A program made the translations under genes and the position numbers. A stretch of 64,000 bases of DNA from Pseudomonas sp. MN1F (GTDB lineage: Bacteria > Pseudomonadota > Gammaproteobacteria > Pseudomonadales > Pseudomonadaceae): NCBI RefSeq assembly GCF_009391885.1, contig NZ_VZII01000047.1, positions 1 through 64,000 on the forward strand, written 5' to 3'. Below, piece after piece: positions 7,851 to 18,076 of this stretch. A model generated the notes under the pieces. The model saw nothing but the letters and a program-made list of their open reading frames with translations, was not told where the DNA came from and did not search any database. Every line of letters starts with the position of its first letter. Position 1 is the stretch's first letter.

Positions 7851-9275
7851 ATGAATAACTTGCCCCACGGTCACCGCCCGCCTGACGGTGACGCACACGA
7901 ACTCAAGCGCAACCTGTCCAACCGCCATATCCAGTTGATCGCCATTGGCGGTGCCATCGGCACCGGCCTGTTCATGGGTTCTGGCAAGACCATCAGCCTG
8001 GCGGGGCCCTCCATCATCTTTGTCTACATGATCATCGGCTTCATGCTGTTCTTTGTCATGCGGGCCATGGGCGAACTGCTGTTGTCCAACTTGCAGTACA
8101 AGTCGTTCATCGATTTCTCGGCGGACCTGCTCGGCCCCTGGGCGGGGTTCTTCACCGGCTGGACCTACTGGTTCTGCTGGATTGTCACCGGTATCGCCGA
8201 CGTGATCGCGATCTCGGCCTATGCGCAGTTCTGGTTCCCCGACATCCCCTTGTGGATGCCGGCGTTGTCCTGTGTTGGCCTGTTGCTCACGTTGAACCTG
8301 ATGACGGTGAAGATGTTCGGCGAAATGGAGTTCTGGTTCGCCATGATCAAGATCGTCGCCATCTGCGCGCTGGTCTGCACCGGGTTCTACATGGTGGCGG
8401 CGGCTTACCAGTCGCCGGCCGGGCATGCTGCCTCGCTGGCCAACCTGTGGAATGACGGCGGCATGTTCCCCCATGGCGCCATGGGCTTCTTTGCCGGCTT
8501 CCAGATTGCGGTGTTTGCCTTCGTCGGCATCGAGCTGGTGGGGACTACCGCCGCCGAAACCAAGAATCCGGAACGCAACCTGCCACGGGCGATCAACTCG
8601 ATTCCCTTGCGCATCATCGTCTTCTACGTGCTTGCCCTGATCGCTATCATGGCCGTCACACCCTGGCGTGAAGTGGTGGCCAACAAGAGCCCCTTCGTCG
8701 AGCTGTTCGTGCTGGCCGGCCTGCCGGCTGCGGCCGGCATCATCAACTTCGTGGTGCTGACCTCGGCCATGTCGTCTGCCAACAGCGGCGTGTTCTCGAC
8801 CAGCCGCATGCTCTACGGCCTGGCGGTGGATGGCGATGCGCCTGGCAAGTTCGCTGCGCTGTCCAGCCGCGCGGTACCTTCCAACGGCCTGATCTTTTCC
8901 TGTGTGTGCCTGACGGGCGGGGCGCTGGTCATCTACCTGGTGCCGAACATGCTCGAAGCCTTCACCCTGATCACCACGGTGTCGGCACTGCTGTTCATGT
9001 TCGTCTGGTCGATCATCCTGCTGTCGTACCTGGCGTACCGCAAGCAGCGTGACCCGCTGCACCAGGCGTCGAAGTACAAGATGCCGGGCGGCACGTTGAT
9101 GTGCTGGGTGTGCCTGGTGTTCTTCGCCTTCATCCTGGCCTTGCTGGCGTTGCAGGCCGACACCCGCAGCGCGCTGTACCTGATGCCGGTCTGGTTTGCC
9201 GTACTGGGCCTGACCTATCGATCGAACCGGCGCAAAAGGCAGCAGGCCGTGCAGCTGTCATTCGATGCCGATTGA
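7851..9275 (+). CDS. cycA: D-serine/D-alanine/glycine permease CycA
   Basis: A 474-residue APC-family amino acid permease, nearly collinear with E. coli CycA through long stretches such as LSNRHIQLIAIGGAIGTGLF and GFQIAVFAFVGIELVGTTAA. It should have twelve TM helices and import glycine, D-alanine, D-serine and L-alanine with protons. It lies directly upstream of the GcsR-like activator and the glycine cleavage operon, and its own promoter carries sigma-54 and activator sites. Glycine uptake and glycine breakdown are therefore likely controlled together. A strong terminator follows the gene. Confidence 0.93.
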   Translation: MNNLPHGHRPPDGDAHELKRNLSNRHIQLIAIGGAIGTGLFMGSGKTISLAGPSIIFVYMIIGFMLFFVMRAMGELLLSNLQYKSFIDFSADLLGPWAGFFTGWTYWFCWIVTGIADVIAISAYAQFWFPDIPLWMPALSCVGLLLTLNLMTVKMFGEMEFWFAMIKIVAICALVCTGFYMVAAAYQSPAGHAASLANLWNDGGMFPHGAMGFFAGFQIAVFAFVGIELVGTTAAETKNPERNLPRAINSIPLRIIVFYVLALIAIMAVTPWREVVANKSPFVELFVLAGLPAAAGIINFVVLTSAMSSANSGVFSTSRMLYGLAVDGDAPGKFAALSSRAVPSNGLIFSCVCLTGGALVIYLVPNMLEAFTLITTVSALLFMFVWSIILLSYLAYRKQRDPLHQASKYKMPGGTLMCWVCLVFFAFILALLALQADTRSALYLMPVWFAVLGLTYRSNRRKRQQAVQLSFDAD

Positions 9276-9299
9276 CCGCCACCTTCACCGACTACCCAA

Positions 9300-9326
9300 G
9301 GGGGACAGCGCCGTGCGCTGTCCCCC
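9300..9326 (+). terminator. Terminator after cycA
   Basis: A perfect 12-bp stem, GGGGGACAGCGC (9300-9311) with GCGCTGTCCCCC (9315-9326), has a 3-base loop and is followed by TGTCGTCTTTC. It isolates cycA from the activator gene, whose own promoter must lie in or just after the short remaining gap. Confidence 0.8.
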
Positions 9327-9356
9327 TGTCGTCTTTCTATCCAGCAGGGAATTTTT

Positions 9357-10889
9357 ATGAGAATCCACGTCAACTTTCTCGACCGTGTCGGTATCACTCA
9401 GGAAATCCTCTCGCTGCTTGGGGCACGCAACCTTAACCTGGACGCTGTGGAGATGATTCCACCCAACGTCTATATCGACGCCCCGACCCTGTCGCCCAGG
9501 GTGCTGGACGAACTCTACGCAGCCCTGTTGGGGGTGGACGGGGTGCTGGACGTGGCGCTGGTCGACTTCCTTCCCGGCCACCGCCGCCGCCTGCAGTTGG
9601 AGGCGTTGCTGGCGGCGATGAGCGACCCGGTGCTGGCGGTGGACCCTGGCGGCCATGTGCTGCTGGCGAACCCGACCCTGGTCGCCCTGGTTGGGCGTGA
9701 GCCGGCCGGTGAGCCGTTGAACCGCTTGTTTGCCGAACCGGACCTGGCCCAGACCCTGATCGACAAGGGCTTTCGCTTACCGATGTGCGAGGTGGGCTTT
9801 CAGGGCCAGGCCCTGCTGCTGGAGGCCACACCGATCAGTGGCGGCGCCGATGGCCTGGTGGGTGGCCTGCTGACCTTGTACCCACCCAGCCGCATCGGCG
9901 AGCGCCTGGCCTCGCTGCTGCATGACAACAGCGAAGGCCTGGGGGCGTTGCTGGGCGAGTCGGCGGCGCTGCAGGCGCTCAAGGCCCGCTTGCACAAGGT
10001 GGCGAGCCTGGAAGCGCCGGTCTTGATCCAGGGCGAGACCGGCACGGGCAAGGAACTGGTGGCCCGTGCCTGCCACGCGCTGAGTGCCCGGCGCGATGCC
10101 TCGTTCCTGGCACTGAACTGCGCGGCGTTACCCGAAAGCCTGGCCGAAAGCGAGCTGTTCGGCTACGCCGCAGGTGCGTTTACCGGCGCCCAGCGGGGCG
10201 GCAAGCCGGGCCTGCTGGAACTGGCCGATGGCGGTACGGTGTTTCTCGATGAAGTGGGCGAGATGTCGCCGTACCTGCAGGCCAAGCTGCTGCGTTTTCT
10301 CAATGACGGCAGCTTTCGCCGGGTGGGCGGTGGCAGCGAGGTGCAGGTAAATGTGCGGGTGGTCTGCGCCACCCACCGCAACCTGGAAAGCATGGTGCTC
10401 GAAGGTGACTTTCGCGAAGACCTTTACTATCGCCTCAACGTGCTCAACCTGCAGGTGCCGCCGCTGCGTGAGCGGGGCAGGGACATCCTGCTGCTGGCCG
10501 AGCATTTCCTGCGCCAGGCCTGTGCGCAGATCCAGCGTACCCCGTGCCGCTTGGCGCTGGCCACCCATCCGCTGCTGCTGGGCAATCGCTGGTCCGGCAA
10601 TGTGCGCCAGTTGCAGAACGTGATCTTCCGCGCGGCAGCCATCAGCGAAGGGGAGGTGATCGACTGTGATGACCTGGAGCTGGCTGGCACCGCCTTGAGC
10701 AGCCAGCAAGCCGAGGGGCAGGAGATCGTCAGCCTGGAAGCGGCCGTGCAGGCCTTTGAAAAATCCTTGCTGGAAAAACTCTACGCGAGCTACCCCTCGA
10801 CCCGGCAACTGGCGGTGCGCTTGCAGACTTCGCACACGGCGATCGGCCAGCGTTTGCGCAAGTACGGCATCGCCAGCCGGGCCTCATAG
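9357..10889 (+). CDS. gcsR: TyrR/GcsR-type sigma-54 enhancer-binding activator
   Basis: A 510-residue regulator with an N-terminal ACT-like domain (about 1-75), a PAS domain (about 80-165), a sigma-54 AAA+ domain (Walker A GETGTGKE at 226-233, sigma-54 contact loop GAFTGA at 273-278, Walker B TVFLDEVGEM) and a TyrR-type C-terminal helix-turn-helix. The layout is that of TyrR/PhhR. The intact GAFTGA loop indicates genuine sigma-54 activation. Position between cycA and gcvHP-glyA-lipA, both with sigma-54 promoters and matching sites, identifies it as a GcsR counterpart that probably senses glycine through the ACT domain. A PhhR-like aromatic role is less likely given its neighbours. Confidence 0.88.
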   Translation: MRIHVNFLDRVGITQEILSLLGARNLNLDAVEMIPPNVYIDAPTLSPRVLDELYAALLGVDGVLDVALVDFLPGHRRRLQLEALLAAMSDPVLAVDPGGHVLLANPTLVALVGREPAGEPLNRLFAEPDLAQTLIDKGFRLPMCEVGFQGQALLLEATPISGGADGLVGGLLTLYPPSRIGERLASLLHDNSEGLGALLGESAALQALKARLHKVASLEAPVLIQGETGTGKELVARACHALSARRDASFLALNCAALPESLAESELFGYAAGAFTGAQRGGKPGLLELADGGTVFLDEVGEMSPYLQAKLLRFLNDGSFRRVGGGSEVQVNVRVVCATHRNLESMVLEGDFREDLYYRLNVLNLQVPPLRERGRDILLLAEHFLRQACAQIQRTPCRLALATHPLLLGNRWSGNVRQLQNVIFRAAAISEGEVIDCDDLELAGTALSSQQAEGQEIVSLEAAVQAFEKSLLEKLYASYPSTRQLAVRLQTSHTAIGQRLRKYGIASRAS

Positions 10890-10896
10890 TCGACCC

Positions 10897-11011
10897 GGTG
10901 CGAATCCGCTCCGCTGGAGTGATTGTGCTCCGGGCTGGCGGGGTGGCGGGTTCATTGGCCCGTGCTGTCAGGGGTGGTTGTCGGGCCTGCGCCACGGAGC
11001 GAATCCGCTCC
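10897..11011. promoter_or_regulatory. GcsR-type activator sites upstream of gcvH
   Basis: Three N4-spaced inverted repeats are visible: GGTGCG-AATC-CGCTCC (10897-10912), GGAGTG-ATTG-TGCTCC (10916-10931) and a perfect GGAGCG-AATC-CGCTCC (10996-11011). The first two are spaced 19 bp, as in the cycA array. The 13-mer GCGAATCCGCTCC occurs in both the first and last sites. They precede the gcvH sigma-54 promoter by roughly 70-180 bp. Confidence 0.75.
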
Positions 11012-11078
11012 ATCTCGCAGGCTCGGAATTGATCGAAATAAAACAGTAAAGTATTGATATATATAGGTTTTAGTGAGT

Positions 11079-11094
11079 TGGCATCACCCTTGCT
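11079..11094 (+). promoter_or_regulatory. Sigma-54 promoter of the gcvH operon
   Basis: TGGCATCACCCTTGCT matches the -24/-12 consensus with GG and GC correctly spaced. It lies 54 bases before the gcvH start and downstream of the activator sites, so the operon should depend on RpoN and the adjacent activator. Confidence 0.83.
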
Positions 11095-11148
11095 CTGTAT
11101 CTGTCAGTCCTGCATCGGGACTCACCTGATAACAAGAGAGGAAGATCC

Positions 11149-11526
11149 ATGAGCACGCTGCGTTTTACTCCCGAACACGAATGGCTGCGTCTGGAAGCGA
11201 CTGGCGAGCTGACCGTCGGCATCACCAGCTATGCCCAGCAGGCCCTGGGTGACGTGGTGTTCGTGCAACTGCCGGAGCCGGGCGAGTACGGCGAGGGCAA
11301 CGAAGTCGCAGTGCTGGAGTCGGTGAAGGCCGCCAGCAACATCACCATGCCGTTGCGCGGCACCGTGGTGGCCGTCAACCAGGCCCTGGCCGACGACCCC
11401 GAGCTGGTCAACAGCTCGCCCATGCAGGACGGCTGGTTCTTCCGCATTCAGGCAGCCAACCCGTCGGAGCTCGACGGCCTGATGGACCAGGACGGCTACG
11501 ACCGCTTCCTGGCCGACAACGCCTGA
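11149..11526 (+). CDS. gcvH: Glycine cleavage system H protein
   Basis: A 125-residue lipoyl carrier protein. The lipoyl-lysine is Lys60 in VLESVKAASNI, within the conserved barrel. H protein shuttles the aminomethyl group from P protein to T protein and is reoxidised by dihydrolipoamide dehydrogenase (L protein). It is first in an operon with gcvP (gap 14 bp), glyA and lipA. The N-terminus MSTLRFTPEHEWLR is typical, and an AGAGAGGAAG Shine-Dalgarno precedes it. Length is close to the usual 127-130 residues. Confidence 0.96.
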   Translation: MSTLRFTPEHEWLRLEATGELTVGITSYAQQALGDVVFVQLPEPGEYGEGNEVAVLESVKAASNITMPLRGTVVAVNQALADDPELVNSSPMQDGWFFRIQAANPSELDGLMDQDGYDRFLADNA

Positions 11527-11540
11527 GCCAGGGGGCCGAC

Positions 11541-14411
11541 ATGACCAACGCATCCATCCCGCTGGGCACCGACAACGAGTTCATCGCCCGTCACATCGGC
11601 CCGCGCGAGGGCGATATCGAGGCCATGCTGGCGCTGGTCGGCCATGACTCGCTCGATGCCCTGATCGACAGCGTCATCCCCGCCAGCATCAGGGGCAGCA
11701 GCGTGCTCGCGCTGGGCAAGGGGCAGGGCGAGGCTGAAGCCCTGGCCGCACTCAAGGCCATTGCGGCGAACAACCAGCTGTTCAGCAACCACATCGGCCA
11801 GGGCTACTACCCTTGCCACACGCCAACAGCGATCCTGCGCAACCTGCTGGAGAACCCGGCCTGGTACACCGCCTACACGCCGTATCAGCCGGAAATCTCC
11901 CAGGGCCGCCTGGAGGCGCTGCTGAACTTCCAGACCCTGGTCAGTGACCTCACCGGCATGCAGATCGCCAACGCCTCGTTGCTCGACGAAGCCACCGCTG
12001 CCGCCGAGGCGATGACCTTCTGCAAGCGCCTTGCGAAGAACAAGGCCCCGGCGTTCTTCGCCTCCAGCCACTGCCACCCGCAGACCCTCGACGTGCTGCG
12101 CACCCGTGCCCAGCCACTGGGTATCGAAGTGGTCATCGCTGATGAAGCGGTTTTGCAGGGCCAAGCCCTGGACGGCTATTTCGGCCTGTTGCTGCAATAC
12201 CCGGCCAGCACCGGTGCCATCACCGACCACCGTGCCCTGGTGCAACGCGCCCATGCGGCGGGTGCGCTGGTGGCCGTGGCCGCCGACCTGCTGGCGCTGA
12301 CCTTGCTGACCCCACCGGGCGAGTTCGATGCCGACGTGGTACTGGGCAGCGCCCAGCGCTTCGGTGTGCCGCTGGGCTTCGGCGGCCCGCACGCGGCGTA
12401 CTTCGCCACCCGCGATGCCTTCAAGCGCGACATGCCCGGCCGCCTGGTCGGGGTGTCCATCGACCGCTTCGGCAAGCCGGCCCTGCGCCTGGCCATGCAG
12501 ACCCGCGAACAACACATCCGCCGCGAAAAGGCCACCAGCAACATCTGCACCGCGCAGGTGCTGCTGGCCAACATCGCCAGCATGTATGCGGTCTACCACG
12601 GCCCCACGGGCCTGGAGCAGATCGCCCGGCGCGTGCACCGCCTGACCGCGATCCTGGTGCAAGGGCTGCAGCAGCTCGGGCACCACGTCGAACAGGCGCA
12701 TTTCTTCGACACCGTCAGCGTGGTCACTGCCGGGCCTGTGGCCGATGTGCTGGCGGCCGCCCAGAGTGCCTGTCTGAACCTGCGGCGGGTCGATGAACTG
12801 CGGGTTGGCGTGGCCCTGGATGAAACCTGCGAGCAGGGCAGTGTCGAGGCCCTGTGGCAGGTCTTCGCCGCAGCAGGCCAGGTGCTCCCGGACTTTGCCG
12901 CCCTGGCCGCCGAGAGTGGCGACTGCCTGCCCGCGGCGCTGCTGCGCCAGACCCCATTCCTGCAGCACCCGGTGTTCAACCGCTATCACAGTGAAACCGA
13001 ACTGATGCGTTACCTGCGCCGCCTGGCCGACAAGGACCTGGCCCTGGACCGCAGCATGATCGCGCTTGGCTCATGCACCATGAAGCTCAATGCTGCCAGC
13101 GAGATGGTACCGATCACCTGGCCCGAATTCGGCGCCCTGCACCCATTCGCCCCGGCCGAGCAGTCGCAAGGTTACCGTCAGCTGACCGATGAGCTGGAAG
13201 CCATGCTCTGTGCGGCCACCGGCTATGACGCCATGTCGCTGCAGCCCAATGCCGGCTCGCAGGGCGAGTATGCCGGCCTGCTGGCGATCCGCGCCTACCA
13301 CGCCAGCCGTGGCGAGGCAGGGCGCGATGTGTGCCTGATCCCGTCGTCGGCCCATGGCACCAACCCGGCCACCGCGCAGATGGCCGGCATGCGGGTGGTG
13401 GTGGTCAACTGCGACGAGCGTGGCAACGTCGATGTCGCCGACCTGCAGCACAAGGCCGAGCAGCACCGGGCGCAGCTGGCCGCGCTGATGATCACCTACC
13501 CCTCGACCCACGGCGTGTTCGAAGAGGCCATCACCCGCATCTGCGACATCATTCATGAGCACGGTGGCCAGGTGTACCTGGACGGCGCCAACATGAACGC
13601 GATGGTCGGCCTGTGTGCCCCGGGCATGTTCGGTGGCGACGTGTCGCACCTGAACCTGCACAAGACCTTCTGCATCCCCCACGGCGGTGGCGGCCCCGGT
13701 GTCGGCCCGATCGGCGTCAAGGCGCACCTGGCGCCGTTCCTGCCCGGTCACGCCCACCTGGCCAACCCCCAGGGCGCGGTCAGCGCGGCGCCTTATGGCA
13801 GTGCCAGCATCCTGCCGATCACCTGGATGTACATCCGCATGATGGGCGGGGAAGGGCTCAAGCGTGCCTCGCAACTGGCGATTCTCAATGCCAACTACAT
13901 CGCCCGGCGCCTGGAGGACCACTACCCGGTGCTGTACACCGGCGAGAACGGCCTGGTCGCCCATGAATGCATCCTCGACCTGCGCCCGCTCAAGGACAGC
14001 AGCGGCATCAGCGTCGAGGACGTGGCCAAGCGCCTGATCGACTTCGGCTTCCATGCCCCGACCATGTCGTTCCCGGTGGCCGGCACGCTGATGGTCGAGC
14101 CGACCGAAAGCGAGTCCAAGGAAGAACTGGACCGCTTCTGCGCCGCGATGATCTGCATCCGCGAAGAAATCCGCGCCGTGGAAATCGGCACCCTGGACAA
14201 GCTCGACAACCCGCTGAAGAACGCGCCGCATACCGCCACCGAGCTGGTGGGCGAATGGCCCCATGGCTATGCCCGGGAGCTGGCGGTGTACCCGCTGGCC
14301 GACCTGCGCGACAGCAAGTACTGGCCGCCGGTGGGGCGCGTGGACAACGTCTACGGTGACCGCAACCTGGCCTGTGCCTGCCCGCCGCTGTCGAGCTATC
14401 AAGATGCCTGA
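11541..14411 (+). CDS. gcvP: Glycine dehydrogenase (decarboxylating), P protein
   Basis: A 956-residue single-chain P protein, the usual size for the homodimeric proteobacterial form. It decarboxylates glycine with PLP and loads aminomethyl on GcvH. The PLP lysine lies in HLNLHKTFCIPHGGGGPG, followed by GVGPIGVKAHL, and the N-terminal half retains the inactive-subunit-like fold (ARHIGPRE). It follows gcvH by 14 bp and is followed by glyA after 62 bp. No gcvT follows; the T protein must be encoded elsewhere. Confidence 0.96.
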   Translation: MTNASIPLGTDNEFIARHIGPREGDIEAMLALVGHDSLDALIDSVIPASIRGSSVLALGKGQGEAEALAALKAIAANNQLFSNHIGQGYYPCHTPTAILRNLLENPAWYTAYTPYQPEISQGRLEALLNFQTLVSDLTGMQIANASLLDEATAAAEAMTFCKRLAKNKAPAFFASSHCHPQTLDVLRTRAQPLGIEVVIADEAVLQGQALDGYFGLLLQYPASTGAITDHRALVQRAHAAGALVAVAADLLALTLLTPPGEFDADVVLGSAQRFGVPLGFGGPHAAYFATRDAFKRDMPGRLVGVSIDRFGKPALRLAMQTREQHIRREKATSNICTAQVLLANIASMYAVYHGPTGLEQIARRVHRLTAILVQGLQQLGHHVEQAHFFDTVSVVTAGPVADVLAAAQSACLNLRRVDELRVGVALDETCEQGSVEALWQVFAAAGQVLPDFAALAAESGDCLPAALLRQTPFLQHPVFNRYHSETELMRYLRRLADKDLALDRSMIALGSCTMKLNAASEMVPITWPEFGALHPFAPAEQSQGYRQLTDELEAMLCAATGYDAMSLQPNAGSQGEYAGLLAIRAYHASRGEAGRDVCLIPSSAHGTNPATAQMAGMRVVVVNCDERGNVDVADLQHKAEQHRAQLAALMITYPSTHGVFEEAITRICDIIHEHGGQVYLDGANMNAMVGLCAPGMFGGDVSHLNLHKTFCIPHGGGGPGVGPIGVKAHLAPFLPGHAHLANPQGAVSAAPYGSASILPITWMYIRMMGGEGLKRASQLAILNANYIARRLEDHYPVLYTGENGLVAHECILDLRPLKDSSGISVEDVAKRLIDFGFHAPTMSFPVAGTLMVEPTESESKEELDRFCAAMICIREEIRAVEIGTLDKLDNPLKNAPHTATELVGEWPHGYARELAVYPLADLRDSKYWPPVGRVDNVYGDRNLACACPPLSSYQDA

Positions 14412-14473
14412 CCCTGCCGGCCCGCAGCGCTTGCGGGCCGTGCTTGCCAACCGAACAACAAGGAATCACACCC

Positions 14474-15727
<1,254 letters not shown>

Positions 15728-15798
15728 CACCCGGGGGCTGCACAGCAGCCCCCCGGTAATGCTGTCAGTCAATATCAACGCGGGGCCAGGAGCCAGCC

Positions 15799-16773
15799 AT
15801 GTCCACCGAACAACTGCAACACTCATCGCCGCGCCCGCAGCCCTTGCAGGCCGGGGTGAAACTGCGCGGCGCCGACAAGGTGGCGCGCATTCCGGTGAAG
15901 ATCCTGCCGACCGAGCAGGTGCCGCGCAAACCCGACTGGATTCGCGTGGCGATTGCCACCACGCCGGAAGTGGCGCGGGTCAAGGCCCTGCTGCGCAAGC
16001 ACAGGCTGCACAGCGTGTGCGAAGAGGCGTCCTGCCCGAACCTGGGCGAGTGCTTCTCGGGCGGTACGGCGACCTTCATGATCATGGGCGACATCTGCAC
16101 CCGCCGTTGCCCGTTCTGCGATGTCGGCCATGGCCGGCCCAAGCCGCTGGATGCCGATGAACCGAAGAACCTGGCCATCGCCATTGCCGACCTTGGCCTG
16201 AAGTACGTGGTGATCACCTCGGTGGACCGTGACGACCTGCGCGATGGCGGCGCCCGTCACTTTGCCGATTGCCTGCGCGAGATCCGCAGGCTGTCGCCAG
16301 GCATTCAGCTGGAGACCCTGGTTCCGGATTACCGTGGCCGTATGGACGTGGCCCTGGACATCACCGCGCAAGAGCCGCCAGATGTGTTCAATCACAACCT
16401 GGAAACCGTACCGCGCCTGTATCGGGCGGCACGGCCAGGTTCGGACTTCGAATGGTCGCTGGACCTGCTGGAGCGCTTCAAGCAACGCCTGCCGACGGTA
16501 CCGACCAAGTCCGGGCTGATGCTCGGCCTGGGCGAGACCGATGCCGAGGTGGTCGAGGTGATGCAGCGCATGCGTGAGCACCAGGTCGACATGCTGACCT
16601 TGGGGCAGTACCTGCAACCGTCACGCAGCCACCTGCCGGTGCAGCGCTTCGTGCACCCCGACACCTTCGCCATGCTTGCCGAGCAAGCGTTGGCGATGGG
16701 GTTCAGAAACGTGGCAGCCGGGCCGCTGGTGCGCTCGTCCTACCACGCTGACCGGCAACTGCAAGCGGTGTAA
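15799..16773 (+). CDS. lipA: Lipoyl synthase
   Basis: A 324-residue radical-SAM enzyme that inserts two sulfurs into octanoyl groups on carrier proteins such as GcvH. The auxiliary cluster cysteines are Cys74, Cys79 and Cys85 (CEEASCPNLGEC), the radical-SAM cysteines are Cys100, Cys104 and Cys107 (CTRRCPFC), and the C-terminal RSSY motif is present. Its place at the end of a gcv operon is unusual, because lipA normally sits next to lipB; it is probably a second copy dedicated to loading GcvH when glycine is abundant. It ends at a shared convergent terminator. Confidence 0.94.
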   Translation: MSTEQLQHSSPRPQPLQAGVKLRGADKVARIPVKILPTEQVPRKPDWIRVAIATTPEVARVKALLRKHRLHSVCEEASCPNLGECFSGGTATFMIMGDICTRRCPFCDVGHGRPKPLDADEPKNLAIAIADLGLKYVVITSVDRDDLRDGGARHFADCLREIRRLSPGIQLETLVPDYRGRMDVALDITAQEPPDVFNHNLETVPRLYRAARPGSDFEWSLDLLERFKQRLPTVPTKSGLMLGLGETDAEVVEVMQRMREHQVDMLTLGQYLQPSRSHLPVQRFVHPDTFAMLAEQALAMGFRNVAAGPLVRSSYHADRQLQAV

Positions 16774-16837
16774 GGCTGTGCCCGGCAGGGCAGGCGCTGG
16801 TCACAGGTGAGTGCCTGCCCCTGCCGGTTTCACAGCC
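16774..16837. terminator. Bidirectional terminator between lipA and aminotransferase
   Basis: A long inverted repeat (GGCTGTG plus CCGGCAGGGCAGGC at 16774-16795, pairing with GCCTGCCCCTGCCGG and CACAGCC at 16813-16837, one bulged C) fills the gap between the two convergent genes and can serve both strands. Confidence 0.7.
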
Positions 16838-16853
16838 CGCCGCCGATGAGGGC

Positions 16854-17987
16854 TCAGTTCACCAGCACTTCGTCCAGTGCCTGCTCAAGGGTGCTGACGG
16901 TTCGCTCGATGTTGTGCAGTTTTTCCAGCCCGAACAGACCGATGCGGAAGGTCTGGAAGTCGGCTGGCTCGTCACATTGCAACGGCACGCCGGCGGCTAT
17001 CTGCAGGCCGTGCTCGGCGAATTTCTTGCCGTTCTTGATATCGGCATCATCGGTGTAGCTCACCACCACGCCCGGGGCCTGAAAACCGGCTGCGGCCACG
17101 CTCCTGATGCCTTTGCCGGCCAGCATGGCGCGTACCCGATCGCCCAGCGCCTGTTGCTCGCCGCGAAGCTTGTCGAAGCCATAGGCTTGCATCTCGTTGA
17201 TCACGTCGTTGAAGCGCGCCAGTGAATCGCTGGGCATGGTCGCATGGTAGGCATGCCCGCCCTGTTCGTAGGCCTGCATGATCTGCAGCCACTTTTTCAG
17301 GTCGCAGGCAAAGCTGCTGCTTTGCGTCTGCTCGATGCGCGCGAGGGCCAAGGCACTGAACATCACCAGGGCGCAGCACGGCGAGGCGCTCCAGCCTTTT
17401 TGGGGGGCGCTGATCAGCAGGTCGACGGCGCACTTGTGCATATCGACCCAAAGCGTGCCTGAGGCGATGCAGTCCAGCACGAACAAGCCCCCCACCGCAT
17501 GCACGGCGTCACCGACGGCCCGCAGGTAATCGTCGGGCAGGATCATCCCGGATGAAGTTTCAACGTGAGGGGCGAAGACAACCTGCGGCTTGTGCGCCTC
17601 AATGGCCGCCAGCACTTCCTCCAGAGGGGGAGGCGCGTAAGCCGCCTGGCGCCCCGTGTCGACCGGCCGGGCTTTGAGCACCGTGGTGGCCGCGGCGATG
17701 TTGCCCATGTCAAGGATCTGGCTCCAGCGATAACTGAACCAGCCATTGCGTATCACCAGGCATTGCTGGCCGCTGGCGAACTGTCGCGCTACCGCCTCCA
17801 TGCCGAAGGTACCGCTGCCTGGGACGACTGCAACGGCCTGGGCGTTGTAGACCTGTTTCAGGGTGCTGGAAATGTTCTTCATCACACCTTGAAAGGCCTG
17901 CGACATGTGATTGAGCGAGCGGTCGGTGTAGACCACCGAGTACTCGACCAGCCCCTCGGGATCAATAGCGGGATAGATCTTTGACAT
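16854..17987 (-). CDS. Class V aminotransferase (serine/alanine-glyoxylate type)
   Basis: A 377-residue PLP enzyme of the class V family that includes alanine-glyoxylate, serine-pyruvate and 2-aminoethylphosphonate transaminases. Visible elements are VVPGSGTFGMEAV (phosphate-binding glycine region), VFVLDCIASG-like Asp region (LFVLDCIASGTLWVD) and the PLP lysine in SAPQKGWSASP. The start at 17987 has an AGGAGTCACCC Shine-Dalgarno; an in-frame start 19 codons upstream is less likely. It stands alone, convergent with lipA. A link to glycine/glyoxylate metabolism is suggested only by proximity. Substrate not assigned. Confidence 0.85.
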   Translation of the reverse strand: MSKIYPAIDPEGLVEYSVVYTDRSLNHMSQAFQGVMKNISSTLKQVYNAQAVAVVPGSGTFGMEAVARQFASGQQCLVIRNGWFSYRWSQILDMGNIAAATTVLKARPVDTGRQAAYAPPPLEEVLAAIEAHKPQVVFAPHVETSSGMILPDDYLRAVGDAVHAVGGLFVLDCIASGTLWVDMHKCAVDLLISAPQKGWSASPCCALVMFSALALARIEQTQSSSFACDLKKWLQIMQAYEQGGHAYHATMPSDSLARFNDVINEMQAYGFDKLRGEQQALGDRVRAMLAGKGIRSVAAAGFQAPGVVVSYTDDADIKNGKKFAEHGLQIAAGVPLQCDEPADFQTFRIGLFGLEKLHNIERTVSTLEQALDEVLVN

Positions 17988-18076
17988 GGGTGACTCCTTC
18001 GGCAGAGATGTCCTTGATATCGACCTTGGCCCAAGCATTGGCAAATGACAAGAATGATCGGGGCGGATTGCTGCTA

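Noticed and set aside
10890..11148. Glycine riboswitch before gcvH
   Set aside because: I looked for the tandem glycine aptamer cores and saw none; the region is explained by activator sites and a sigma-54 promoter.
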